Below are positions 1 to 10,234 of a stretch of 64,000 bases of DNA, in pieces. A program made the position numbers and the translations under genes. Position 1 is the first letter of the stretch. Every line of letters starts with the position of its first letter. Origin of the DNA: Tetracladium setigerum (taxonomy: Eukaryota > Ascomycota > Leotiomycetes > Helotiales); contig PZJY01000010.1 in the NCBI GenBank assembly GCA_031472005.1, forward strand, positions 1,488,001-1,552,000. The letters are read 5' to 3'. A model generated the notes under the pieces. That model saw nothing but the letters and a program-made list of their open reading frames with translations, ran no database searches and was not told the DNA's origin.

Positions 1-1513
1 CATGCTTGCTGGCTTCGGCCGGGTTTCTCTTTCGGTCTGCCAAGCCGACGAAGTACAAGCCTTTGGACTCGAAGATGGTTGGGGCAGTTCGGTTGTATCT
101 GCCGTTGACGCCAGTAGTGGTCAACTTTGGATCGCGACCTTCCCGAGTTCGCTTTTCGTTGAGGAAGTCTTTGATTTGCTCAAAAGTGAAATCCCCCGAT
201 TCTTTCATGTTGACGATCTCGATGTTTTCGGGATCGTTAACACCATAGCCGCGAAGCAAGACCTCCTCTTGTTGGCCATCCTGAAGTCCACGCTTGTCTA
301 GAGCTGCCTTGGAGAGCTTTTCAACACGAGTCTTTGACTTAGCACGAGCCTCGACTGGAGGTGGAGAACGTTGGAGATGAGTAGGAGGACCTCGCATATC
401 ATCACTATCACGACTATTGAAGTGGCGGGCTGGGGTCTCATAACCATCGAAGTTGCCATTACGGGCAGCAGAGATGATAAAACCATCATCAATGACAGAA
501 CCCTCATATCCGGATCGTTGTCCCTGGTTCCAGTTGGCGGTGCGAAGTGGAATTGGAGAACGGTTTGCGAGTTTGAGTTCCGCGTTTGGATCAATTGGAG
601 CGCGAAACTTGTTGACGTGCCATGGCTCATCGGTGCGTCCAGAGTATCGTGAGAGTCGTCGGTTTTGACCAATGTTAGCCTCGAAAAGCGGAGATGCAGC
701 ACGTTCTGGTCGTTGAGCTGGGTGACGAAGGAAGCCGGAATTGGATGGAGGGGCATCGTGACGATGAGGTCTGGCACGATGGGAGATTGCCTCACTAGCC
801 TTGTTGATACGGCGACCTCCTGTGGACCTTGACGGTCTGGAACTCTCGTGAACGAACAACTCAGACTCAGAATCCGAGACGTCATCTTGGCCGCTAACCA
901 CTGGATGAGATGGACCAGTCTTCGAGTTACTACCAGAAAGTCCCATGGTAGGGTCTGGAAGACGATTGACCTTCTGACCGCGCTCATTCTCCATGTCAAC
1001 GTCCATACGGCGGAATTCATGGCCAGCATTTTCGTTCTCAATAGATCCCTCGGTGTCATTTGAGGGGGACGTGGCTCTGAAGGGGTTGCGAGATGTAGCA
1101 CGAGCGTATGCATTGTTGTTAGGGTCTTCGCGAGGACTCTTGACCTTGTGGTCTTGAACGGGTTCGGGCTCAACTGAGCTGGTAAGAGGGGATTGGGCAA
1201 TGTTCTGTAGATTTAGTTGAACTAGAGAACTATTAGCATCATAGCTCTCCTTTGAGTGCAAGTGGCAGTGAAAGAGACTCTGCTTGGCTAATTCGTTGTG
1301 GCTAAGAGTCATGCAATCAAGAAAGAGAACTATCAAAGTAATCTGTTCTTGAATAGGCAAGGCACAAGAGGTAATATGGATGGCAGAGAAGGAGAAGGAT
1401 AGAGAAATAAAAGCAAACTTACCATATTCGTAGTAACCATCTGGGTCATTGTCAAAGCCTTCGTCGACGGCAGCGACCTCTTCAGCGTATTGAAGATTTT
1501 CGTTGTTCGACAT
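1..1513 (-). CDS. Unrecognised low-complexity fungal protein, 3' end beyond the window
   Basis: I do not recognise this protein. Exon 1 is 1513-1423 and begins MSNNENLQYAEEVAAVDEG, with a GTAAGT donor at 1422. Exon 2 probably starts at 1221 after a CTCTAG acceptor, which keeps the frame (intron 201 bp), and stays open to the left edge. About 430 residues are visible. Residues 40-320 are Ser/Arg/Pro-rich, probably disordered, with acidic DVSDSESE patches. The last 100 residues are more ordered and contain a stretch around FEQIKDFLNEKRTREGRDP that resembles a small helix-turn-helix. That domain idea is an inference from the look of the sequence. A 300-codon ORF in another frame of the same strand is a shadow. 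The upstream 400 bp are pyrimidine-rich on the coding strand, as expected for a fungal leader. The exon 2 acceptor is less certain than the donor. Confidence 0.7.
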   Translation of the reverse strand, partial: MSNNENLQYAEEVAAVDEGFDNDPDGYYEYGKFAFISLSFSFSAIHITSCALPIQEQITLIVLFLDCMTLSHNELAKQSLFHCHLHSKESYDANSSLVQLNLQNIAQSPLTSSVEPEPVQDHKVKSPREDPNNNAYARATSRNPFRATSPSNDTEGSIENENAGHEFRRMDVDMENERGQKVNRLPDPTMGLSGSNSKTGPSHPVVSGQDDVSDSESELFVHESSRPSRSTGGRRINKASEAISHRARPHRHDAPPSNSGFLRHPAQRPERAASPLFEANIGQNRRLSRYSGRTDEPWHVNKFRAPIDPNAELKLANRSPIPLRTANWNQGQRSGYEGSVIDDGFIISAARNGNFDGYETPARHFNSRDSDDMRGPPTHLQRSPPPVEARAKSKTRVEKLSKAALDKRGLQDGQQEEVLLRGYGVNDPENIEIVNMKESGDFTFEQIKDFLNEKRTREGRDPKLTTTGVNGRYNRTAPTIFESKGLYFVGLADRKRNPAEASKH

Positions 1514-3589
1514 CTTCTTGAATAAAATTGTGTTAGCATGGTGGTGATATGAAGATGTGCGACAAGAGGAGAGAGGGGTAGTGAATATGCAAAGAAAGAG
1601 AACTGACCTCGACGAATAGATCGGTCGAAGTGATCGTCAATTTTTGATTGTCCTGAGCAAGTAAAAGGTAGAGGAGGAGTCCTGACAAAGACTGGCGCGT
1701 CGAGAAGTGAACGAGAAACCTGGAAAGGTAGCTGAAGGAGGGAGGTGTGCTTGAGGGGGGTCGAGGAAGCAAGGTATGAGAGGGCTCTTGTAGAGGAAGG
1801 ATGATGCAAGGTGATGCAAGGCGCTCGAGGTATGCAAGGTATGCAAAGGACGTCTGCAAGTTGAAGAATGTGGGAGATCGATGAGTTGGGTGTGTGACTT
1901 TTTGTCGTGTCGTTGATGTTGTTGTTATTGAAAGAGAAAGTGGTCGGCGGAGAAGAGAGAAGTGGGTTTTATAGACGAATGGGGATGAGGCTGTACCTCG
2001 ATGTTATTTAGACGACTAGCGCTAAGCGCTGCTAAAGAGAAAGTGAATCACTTGAGGTCAGGTGAAATTCGGCAGTGAAGTCGTGAAAGGTGATCAGAGA
2101 AATGGATTCCAAAGGAGAAGTTGCAAAGCCACAGGTCGAGTGAATGGAGACTAGTTTCTGAACTGTGGGTAGCGTCGCTGCAAAGACGGCACCTCAACAC
2201 ACAAACTGTGATTGAAAGCTCATATGAGAGAAGATTGATGAGGGAAAGAGGTTGGTGGTTTCTAAAATTGCTGGAACAAGAAGGCTTGAGCCACACAGCG
2301 AGGGAGTTCTTGTCAGAGGTATTCCGAGACCGAGGTTGAGCCAGACGACCAAGCTTTAATGAGAACTCGAAGATAGTGATGAGCTTTTCGTGTATGTTGA
2401 AGATACTGGTCGACGAGATTCGAAGATTCAATGCGAGAGAGGAGAGTGGTCTGTTGTCGAGGACTGTCAGTGGCCACCAGTTTTGTTAGACATTCCTATG
2501 CGTGAGACGAGAGGGAAATATATCATGAAGATAAAGCTGCGTAAGTTTGGTCCAGCTGTTGAGCACACTGTTGCGGCGGCAAAATAAATTTGAAGAGTTA
2601 ATGATAGCAGTAACGACTGGCCTAAAAGTAATCGCAACATTTACTCTGCCTCAAAGACTTTGATTATGAGAAATGATATGCTAACTATGGGAGAGAGACG
2701 GAAAGACTGCTGTGAGAAAGCTGCAAGAACTTCAAGAAGTATTGGGGATTTGAGGCATGATCTTCCATCATATCTTTTTTGTTGTAGTGAACGTAATTTA
2801 TGTCTCATGGAAGCGTTAAAGATGTTACAGGTAAAGTCAAAATATGATTTTATGCCAAGGACTCGAAGAGCCGAGAGTGTAGAAGAAAATTATGGTTGCG
2901 GACAACTTATGCTTTGAAATGTTGTATTGATTTAAAGCCAGGTATCTGTTTATATAATGGAGAGACATGTGACCAAGTGTAAGGAGTTTGGCTTTGAACA
3001 ACTGATAGATTGATTGACTTTCTTCAAGTCACAGCTTCGAATTTGCTCACTGCAAAGCAATGGATTTTGATCATGCTAACCATTTATGCAAAACCAAGTA
3101 ATAAATTATTTTCTGCCATGCCGACTGTGCAAGTATTCAAAGCTAAGTTTGTACCAACATTAGAGCTAGAATCTGCTCTGAAGTGTTGACTGAAGATGTG
3201 AATCATGTTCAACATAATGCCAAGCTCGCATGCAAACACATGCCGTATGTAATTAGAAAGAAAAAGGAAGAAAAACTTAGAGCAATCATAGGTCTCTTGA
3301 TGCAAGAAAGCTTTGTGTGCTTCATAAGTGAAAGGAGCATATTTCGAGAGAAGGTCGACCCAATGACCAGTCCAACACTATTGGAGTAGAAATCAAGAAT
3401 CTCTCACCTCCCGACCATCTAGTCCAGACGATCTCACTCACCTGTCACCTTATATTCCCCATCTCTGTCTACTCTTCGCCGAGCATTTACAGCCTACTAA
3501 AACCAAAGACAATTTTTGAGCAATTCATCCAAAGGGTCAACAAACAAAACCATCAGGGCAAAAAATATCACAAGACAAACACCGCAAGG
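1514..3589. other. Gene-poor intergenic region, 2.1 kb
   Basis: This holds the leader and promoter of the leftmost gene (about 1514-2000) and the promoter of the small gene at 3590. Only short ORFs (under 130 codons) without recognisable motifs are present. I see no tRNA, transposon or tandem repeat. Confidence 0.5.
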
Positions 3590-4070
3590 ATGTCTACACC
3601 CACACCCACCAATACCACCAACAACGGCAACATGCAGGCAGCACCAATCAAGGATACTAACTCTCACTCTCCTTACAAGAGTTTTACCGCCATCGCCAGC
3701 GCCATCAGTCCCTCCCCATCGAAGAAAGCCCTCGACGCATTGTCATTCGTCATGGCTCGCGCAATGCGCAAGCATGCTGAAGCAGCAGAGCGAAAGAAGA
3801 AACTCGTTTCAAGCTTGGAGAAAAAAATTGAGGCTAAGCTGGAGAAAGCTATAAAGACAATGGATGATGAGGTCGAAGACTTGGTTTCTCCACCACGGGT
3901 TTTCTTGCGCGTAAGTTCTCTGGTGTTGTTCAGTATCGGAGGATTCGCTATTGGCTTGGAGTGAAGAGCTGACGGCGAGTTATGAATGTTAACAGTGCCT
4001 CCGTGGGGGTTTTGATGGAACCGAGGACCAAGAGCCACGATTGATGAGTGATGGACGGTATTGGGTTTGA
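3590..4070 (+). CDS. Small helical protein, unrecognised
   Basis: Exons 3590-3910 and 3996-4070 give a 131-residue protein. The intron (85 bp) has a perfect GTAAGT donor, a GCTGAC branch site and an AACAG acceptor. Reading through without splicing gives a 124-residue version with a hydrophobic end, which I think less likely. The N-terminal 45 residues are Thr/Ser/Pro/Asn-rich. Residues 50-95 are an Ala/Lys/Glu-rich amphipathic helix of coiled-coil type (MARAMRKHAEAAERKKK). The C-terminus is acidic, then Gly-rich. No domain is recognised and no function is proposed. Start chosen: first ATG, with AAGGATG context, 3' of a pyrimidine-rich leader. Confidence 0.6.
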
Positions 4071-4313
4071 GCGTGGGTTGTTTTGAAAGTTGGTTGCAGC
4101 TTGAAAGGATTATTCTACAGTGAATATCTCGGCAACGCAAGTCTCTAGTTCAACTTTGACACTTTTGCGACGCTTGGAGCAAAGGTTGGCTTTATCTGGG
4201 TTGTCCGAGCAGCATCTCTTTTACACATAATCTATGCAAACAAGGATGGCTTTACCATTTCGTAGTTCGTGAGATCGATAATTACGAAAATGCGAATTGA
4301 TGCCAATTCCGTG

Positions 4314-5443
4314 CTAATTTTGTAACCCCCTCTTCCAGATTCCATCCCTTAATCTCACACAATTTCCTGCATATCTCTTCCAGCATTTCATCCATTCTGT
4401 CCCCGCAATATGCAAATCGCTTTCGACCAGAATTCGATCTTCAGGCACAGCTTTCATGACTTCAATCGCTTTCGCTGCAGCAAGATTCGACAGATTTATA
4501 GCGGATGAAAAGGAGAAGTATATCTCAGCAGGCACCGTAGGATGGAAGTACTGTTTGAGTGGCTCAGGAGGTCCGGAGTAAGAGTGGAGGCATATCCGTG
4601 GAGGAAATGGCTTGGGTGTATATTCTGCTTGCAGAGCTTCATCCTCATCGTCATCAACGGGTAAGGGGACCCACGAATCTTCCTGCGTTCCTTTCTGCTT
4701 ACGGGCTCTTTTTCGTGGCCAGCCCAGGTTTCTTGGAGGGTATCAAATAGGACTCCATGAGCTTGTACACCATGTACGGATACAGCTCGGTTCATCTCAC
4801 CGGCGAGTTTGAGCTGTGCTTTCAGTACTACTCGTTGATGATCCAGGTTTACTCGATACGGGGAGAGTCGTCTTCCCTCGCGTCCACCTGGTGTGAGGCC
4901 TTCTTCTTGGGTCTCATCGTCGTCTGCTTTCCTCTCTACAGGAAGACGAAACTGTCTGTCCAGGCCAATCTCGCCTACAAGTGCGAGAGGATATTTAATC
5001 AGATAATCTTTCGTTTCCCGTAAAAACTCCTTCAGAGAGCGCGGTGCTGGCAAGGCCCGCAGGAATGCTTGGTCATCTGGTTTCGGCGTCAAGACAGATT
5101 GGTAGTGCTGGATCTGGAATTCTTCTATATTGTCTATCAGAATTTCCTGTTCCGTGTCGTCGTAGAGCTGGTAGGAGAACCATGGATGCCACCCAAAGCT
5201 GGGAAGTATGCACTGGTCCGGAGCCTTTTCAGTGGCATTGATGCTCTTCAAGCCATAAACGTCAGCAGCTTGCGCTACTAGTTCTTGGTCTTGCGCCCTC
5301 GTCGCCATGACTGTAAGGGCTCTTGCTTTCATCTGAGGAATGGATGACAGCGTGGCCATCGTGTCCGTTGGATGACAGTGGGCGTCAAACACGCCGATAT
5401 GCCATGGAAAGCTGCCATCTGAAGAGGTCAATACTGAGGCCAT
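4314..5443 (-). CDS. scn1: TatD-family metal-dependent hydrolase (Scn1-like)
   Basis: TatD-family metallohydrolases are metal-dependent (deoxyribo)nucleases of TIM-barrel fold. Visible motifs in order: N-terminal metal ligands FDAHCHPTDT (residues about 19-28), VGEIGLD with the catalytic Glu, SVHGVQAHG (metal His), LHSYSG (His) and LVESDLHIAG (the late Asp). This full set resembles the fungal Cut9-interacting Scn1 subgroup, from memory. The N-terminal 247 residues lie in 5443-4703. The C-terminal third is in another frame: the coding frame from PPRICLHSYSG to the stop at 4314 is one base out of phase with the first part. A 59-bp intron 4702-4644 (GTAAGC donor, GAG acceptor) would restore it, but its acceptor is poor. 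A one-base deletion around 4690-4715 is an equal alternative. It shares a 500-bp divergent promoter with the gene at 5948. Confidence 0.82.
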
Positions 5444-5947
5444 ACTATCACTGAGTCCCGAGGAGATGAACGGTCCAGAATGTTGAAAGAAAAGTCTCGA
5501 GGCAGTTCAGATTTAAGGTTGTAGTTGAGATGCTACGGCACTTGGCAAGCCAATGAATTATATAATACGCCTGGGACGATCTGATGTCAGAGTCAGGGTT
5601 GAAGATGTGAACACGCTAAATCATGCAATGCAGCTGCAAATCTGCGAATCCGGGCGTTTGTGGGCACCCCGGAAGGTGATCGACGGTCCAACCGGCTGGC
5701 CCACCGTTGAGGATTTCACATGTTCTTTCTTTCACTCCAATTCTCTCCCCATTATTCCCCTCCCCTCATCCCCCCACAAAGCAGAGAGCTAGTCTCTCAA
5801 GTATTGATTTTACTACTCTGGGGTCTGTGACTCTGTTCTATTTACTCCCTCCCCTTCCTGTACTGTACCTACTTTATTTACCTCACCTTCCTCTTCACCA
5901 CCTTTCCTCCAATCTTACTGCTTCAATTCTGCTGTCGTGCAACAACT
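5444..5947. promoter_or_regulatory. Divergent promoter region
   Basis: 504 bp between the TatD gene (-) and the two-TM gene (+). The last 200 bp before 5948 are strongly C/T-rich on the + strand, a usual fungal leader or core promoter pattern. No specific operator was identified. Confidence 0.4.
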
Positions 5948-6688
5948 ATGGCTCTCTATAATTCTGCATACGCCGTGGTGCTCCCCTTTATCTTCCTCTT
6001 CACCATTCCCATCGCCCTCTTCGCCAGCCTCACAACCTTCGTCGCTTTCTCCATCCTGCTCGTACGCGTGACGGTGGTATACGTTGAGCTCGCACTGGCG
6101 ATAATACCGCACTACCTCTTTGGCACATCCATGAAATCCAACTTTACGCCCAACCATGAAGCCATCCGCTCAACAGCCGCTGTTCCCCGCCGAAAGAAGC
6201 GACGAACGAGTTCGAGCAGCAATCTCTCCGCCGGTTCCATTACTCCAATATCTGGTGAGAATCTGCTGGTGTTAAGTCAGAGCATTGGTCCTACGAGGGA
6301 TTTCGAGGGAGTGGGAGGCTGGAGATTGGTCGAGAGTAGCACGAGTGACGATGAGGGACTGTGGACGAATATCAATTCGAGACTTGAGTTGCCGGCGGAT
6401 CATGGGAGGAGGCATCATCACAGGTCTTTGACTTCCGGGAGCACGCCAGTGGAGTTGAGGGGAATGAGAAGTTACAGTCCGGAAACGATGATGAATAGTT
6501 CGAGGGTCAGGACGCCGCCTTCCGTAGCTGCTACGAATGGGTTGAGTGGGGATTATTTCCCTTCGACGGCGAATACTTCGAGGGGATTGAGGAGGGAGAG
6601 CTCAGGCGCGACAGGAATTACCTTTAATTCAGGAAGTTCGGGAAGTTCTAAGGCGAGTTCGGTGGTGTTGCAGATGAAGCAGCGTTGA
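5948..6688 (+). CDS. Two-TM membrane protein with disordered Ser-rich tail
   Basis: Single-exon protein of 246 residues. Residues 8-30 and 33-56 form two adjacent hydrophobic segments (YAVVLPFIFLFTIPIALFAS and following), so the N-terminus is a membrane hairpin or a short re-entrant anchor. From residue 70 on, the chain is hydrophilic and rich in Ser, Arg, Thr and Gly, with a basic RRKKRR patch just after the second segment that suggests a cytosolic tail. I do not recognise a family. The start at 5948 follows a long C/T-rich leader (ACAACTATGG context). It is convergent with SPC24; the two stops are about 250 bp apart. Confidence 0.75.
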   Translation: MALYNSAYAVVLPFIFLFTIPIALFASLTTFVAFSILLVRVTVVYVELALAIIPHYLFGTSMKSNFTPNHEAIRSTAAVPRRKKRRTSSSSNLSAGSITPISGENLLVLSQSIGPTRDFEGVGGWRLVESSTSDDEGLWTNINSRLELPADHGRRHHHRSLTSGSTPVELRGMRSYSPETMMNSSRVRTPPSVAATNGLSGDYFPSTANTSRGLRRESSGATGITFNSGSSGSSKASSVVLQMKQR

Positions 6689-6936
6689 CGCTCAATGATT
6701 TACGATAATGATAATGATGGGCTGGCGTTCTGGTGGGAGGGAAGCATCTTGGACGGTGGTTTGATATACGCCCATAAAAAGCACTTCGTGTTACAAGAAA
6801 TACGCAGGAACGGGATCCCATTTAATAGGTAGCTAAAGTTCATTCAATTCATCATATCCCTTGGTATCCAGTCCCTCATTCCAAAAAGCAGTGCCAGAAC
6901 GCCATCCGATGCAATGTTGTTGACCCTTCAACGTCC

Positions 6937-7637
6937 CTACAAAGTCTGCCAGAAGTAATTTGCATAGAAAAACTTCGAGAATTTCCCATCCATATTCACC
7001 ACATGCACATCCCCCTTCCTCCCATTTCTGATTACCGCCTTCGAATACTCCCCTTCGGCATCCCTCTCAATATCAATCCCCATGCCCCGATAAACCCTCA
7101 ACTTCAAACTAATCTCATCATCCACCAAACCCCTCCTAGCATTATCACCTCCATCCGCGCCTTGCAACTCCAATTCCTGCAGCCGCGCCTGCAAATCCGC
7201 CAGTTGCGATGCGAGCCGCTCAGATTCGATTTCTAGATCATTGGCGGACTTTGCGATACGAAACTTTTGGGTGTCTAGGGTCGCGATTTCAGAGGCGTGT
7301 TGAGTCGCGGAGTGGTTGGCGAGGGTTTCCTGGTGGTTGTTGTTGAGTGTGTTGAGGGTGCGCGAGAGCTCTGTTGACTCAGTTAGGTTTGAGGTCGGAG
7401 TGAAATAGGAATAACGCACTCTTTAGAGAACTTTCTGCTTCTCGAACTCGTAGATCACGCGCTTGTTGGAGTGTAGAGAGAGATTCATTGATGCGTGCGA
7501 CGGCGAGTTTGTCAGGTTGAATATTGAAGTTTCCAACTGTGTGGTGGATGAGCTGGGAAAAGAGTGTTAAAATGCGCCTTGGTCTACTCATAGGTTTCTG
7601 CAAGACTTACAGTCGCGGGATCTTCGTCAAGCAACAT
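6937..7637 (-). CDS. spc24: Kinetochore protein Spc24
   Basis: Spc24 is a subunit of the Ndc80 complex. It pairs with Spc25 to form the globular end that anchors Ndc80 to the inner kinetochore. Three exons: 7637-7611, 7552-7420 and 7370-6937 (introns 58 and 49 bp, GTAAGT and GTGCGT donors, CAG acceptors), giving 197 residues, normal for the family. Residues 10-120 are helical coiled coil. The C-terminal RWD-like globular domain carries the family signature LKVYRGxGIDxE-like stretch (LRVYRGMGIDIERD), AVIRNGRKGDVHVVN and the terminal FSKFFYANYFWQTL. The family assignment rests on this C-terminus. The very short first exon (9 codons) is supported by exact frame restoration. It is transcribed divergently from FIS1, with 316 bp between starts. 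Confidence 0.93.
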
Positions 7638-7953
7638 TTTGGAGGTTTATCTTGTATGAGAAAGGTGTATCTTGGTTAAATAAATCAATGTTCTGAACAG
7701 TTGATGGTATTAGCATCGTCGCGCACACATTTGGTTTGTTGATAGCGTTCGAAGATCTCGGCAGGTTGACCCAACAACGAGTGACGTCGGGTCTTTCCTC
7801 GGAACGCCACAACAGCTTCGTGGACAAGAACACAAGACAGAACCACACGAAACTTCCTCCAAGACAAGTAACCTGCAACTCCCCCCTCCAAACATAACAT
7901 CTTCGAGTCTTCTTTCCTCTTCAAGTCCTTTTTATAATAATTACGCCAGAATA

Positions 7954-8709
7954 ATGGGTTCCCTACCATGTGAGTAAACATGCCAGAGGAGGAGGATGCA
8001 CTCTTCAAAACGACTTTGCACACTCGTTTTGCCATCTTTCTCTATTGCTACCGCCTGGAGACCGCCATGCTGACAAGACATGTATTTTTAGATGCTGCTG
8101 ATGCAGAAAGGTCAGTTATATCCTCAGATTTCCATCCGGATCATCATCCCCTCGTTCTTTCAGCTTTCTCCTCCGCACGCCCGAATGCCATGCTCACGAA
8201 GCCTTACATAGTCCTTTGAAGCCAGCCGAGCTACAAGTTTTACGATCACAATACGAGAGCGAGGGAGAGCACGTCGGAATTCAAACCAAGTTCAACTTTG
8301 CCTGGGTACGTACTACTACTCATCTAAACCCTACTTTTCAAGCAAAAATACTGATACTAATATTGCTATGCAGGGCCTAATCAAATCCAGCGCCCGCAAC
8401 GACCAACAAGAAGGCGTCCGCCTCCTCTCAGACATCTTCCGCTCCTCTCCCGAACGCAGACGAGAATGTCTCTACTATCTCGCACTCGGAAACTACAAGC
8501 TTGGTAACTACGCTGAAGCGAGGAGATATAACGATCTCCTCCTAGATAAAGAACCGGGGAATATGCAAGCTGATAGTTTGAGGGGTTTGATTGATGATAA
8601 GGTTGCGAGGGAGGGACTGATGGGTGTGGCTATTCTAAGTGGTGTTGCTATTGCTGCTGGTGTGGTTGGTGGTATGATTTTTAAGGGAATTGGGAGGAGG
8701 GCGAGATGA
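7954..8709 (+). CDS. fis1: Mitochondrial fission 1 protein
   Basis: Fis1 is a tail-anchored protein of the outer mitochondrial and peroxisomal membrane that helps recruit the dynamin fission machinery. Four exons: 7954-7969, 8092-8110, 8212-8305 and 8374-8709, giving 154 residues, the usual size. The two tiny first exons (16 and 19 bp) are needed to build the conserved N-terminus MGSLPYAADAESPLKP. Introns start GTGAGT, GTCAGT and GTACGT and end in TAG or CAG. The TPR-like core includes FAWGLIKS, GVRLLSDIF, RECLYYLALGNYKLGNYAEAR and a second TPR helix. Residues 128-148 are the C-terminal anchor (GVAILSGVAIAAGVVGGMIF) followed by a basic GRRAR tail, as in the family. The micro-exons would be missed by most automatic predictions. 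Confidence 0.95.
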
Positions 8710-10234
8710 GAGTGGTGAGGTTGAGCTGTATTGATCGGAATTATGTGTGAATGATTGGGGAATGGGCGGATAATTTAATATACCTGGTAGGGGAGTTTGA
8801 TGCTCAATGAATACGCTACTCTTGACTTTCTCTGGCCCTAAGTACAGCCCGTGTCTGCTGATGTAGCTTTGTGGTTAACTTTCTCGGTTCCTTCTTCTTT
8901 TACGTGGTTTAGTACCTAGCTACTTCTGAAGAGATTTCTCGGTAAAAATCGCTGCGCAAATTGTACAGTATAATAACGCTTGTTTTTAGTTTTGGCCTTG
9001 ATTATCACTACGCTTTATCCAAACCATCGTGATAACCAGCAGCATTTCACCCATTGCCCTCATTCATGTGACTTGCATTCTTGATTGATTTGAAACTCTC
9101 TCCGACCTTGTGATTACATAGGTAGGTTTTTGTGCTGCACAAACTCCCTTGTTGTCTGGAGACTGGAGATCTCGGAGCTCAGTTCTCTACTGGAGAGCTA
9201 GTGCTAACCAGTATTATTGCGTTTGAGAAGCATCCATGACTGTAAGCTCCTCACGACTGGAAGCAATTGAAAATTGGTGAATACAGTAACATAGAAAACA
9301 CTGTCAGGCGGGCTTTACTTCATCAAGAGGAACGCTGTTTGAGGCAATTGATGCCCGAGACAAGCTAAATACCAACTTGGCTGTAGATATTATAAGAGAC
9401 TGAAGATTGATAAACAATATACATATATATTAGCCCTTTACACTTTATTGCTTTTAACACTTTAAATTTATGAAGATTGTTGTGTTACTTTGAATATCTG
9501 GTCAAATAGCATGGTTCCATGAACAGGGAATACTTTCCGGCATTCTTTTGTCTTGTATGTTATGAACAGCCGCTTTACAAATATACTAGGATTACTGTAG
9601 TCAATTTAAATGATAGCAATATAGGGATAATTTCATCTAAACTTCTTTCCATCTTGGCCGTAGCGATATTTACCAGATCTTGATGAGCCTTTCAGGATAA
9701 TAATACCACCGATACCCGAGTACTTGGGTCTTTCTCGTTGAGACTTCTATTGTCGGGCTTTTGACATCGGGAGCTTGACGACGCCAAGGCTTGGCATTGT
9801 GACGAGGTACCAGGTTGCGGAAGCTTCGCTCTGAATGACCACGAGACTACTCACACATTATGCTTGAGACAAATTTCTTGAACAGCACCTCAACATTGCT
9901 TTTGCCTTCTCGATCTTTGGGATACTTCAATATACGAAAAAACAATACGTGGCGCGACATTTCAGCTTCATCAAGCCACTGTCCACAACCCCTCCTTTTG
10001 AGGGCAAGGGTCCATCAACCTCAACAGCACGCCTTGCCACTTACTGGAGGTCTCGTCATCTTTCGAACAATCAACAAACAAATCTGACATCGACACAAAC
10101 TTACAACGATCTGCCAGCGAGCTTCAAATCCTAAACATTCATTCACTCTGGCGTTCCGAGCACTCCGAAACACTGGGCTGGCTTTGAATCTCGGCTTGAT
10201 AGCTATCGTAGCATATCAAGGAATCCGAGCCGTG
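8710..10234. other. Intergenic region, 1.5 kb, AT-rich core
   Basis: It holds the FIS1 3' flank, an AT-rich stretch (about 8900-9700) and the promoter and leader of the RING gene. I see no gene, tRNA or repeat of note in it. Confidence 0.5.

Noticed and set aside
298..1200. 300-codon minus-strand ORF
   Set aside because: It is a shadow of the real minus-strand gene in a neighbouring frame. The other frame is open without stops over the whole stretch and joins a proper first exon.
4644..4702. 59-bp intron in the TatD gene as a certain feature
   Set aside because: The donor is good but the acceptor (GAG) and branch site are weak; a one-base deletion explains the frame change equally well, so it is given only as an option.
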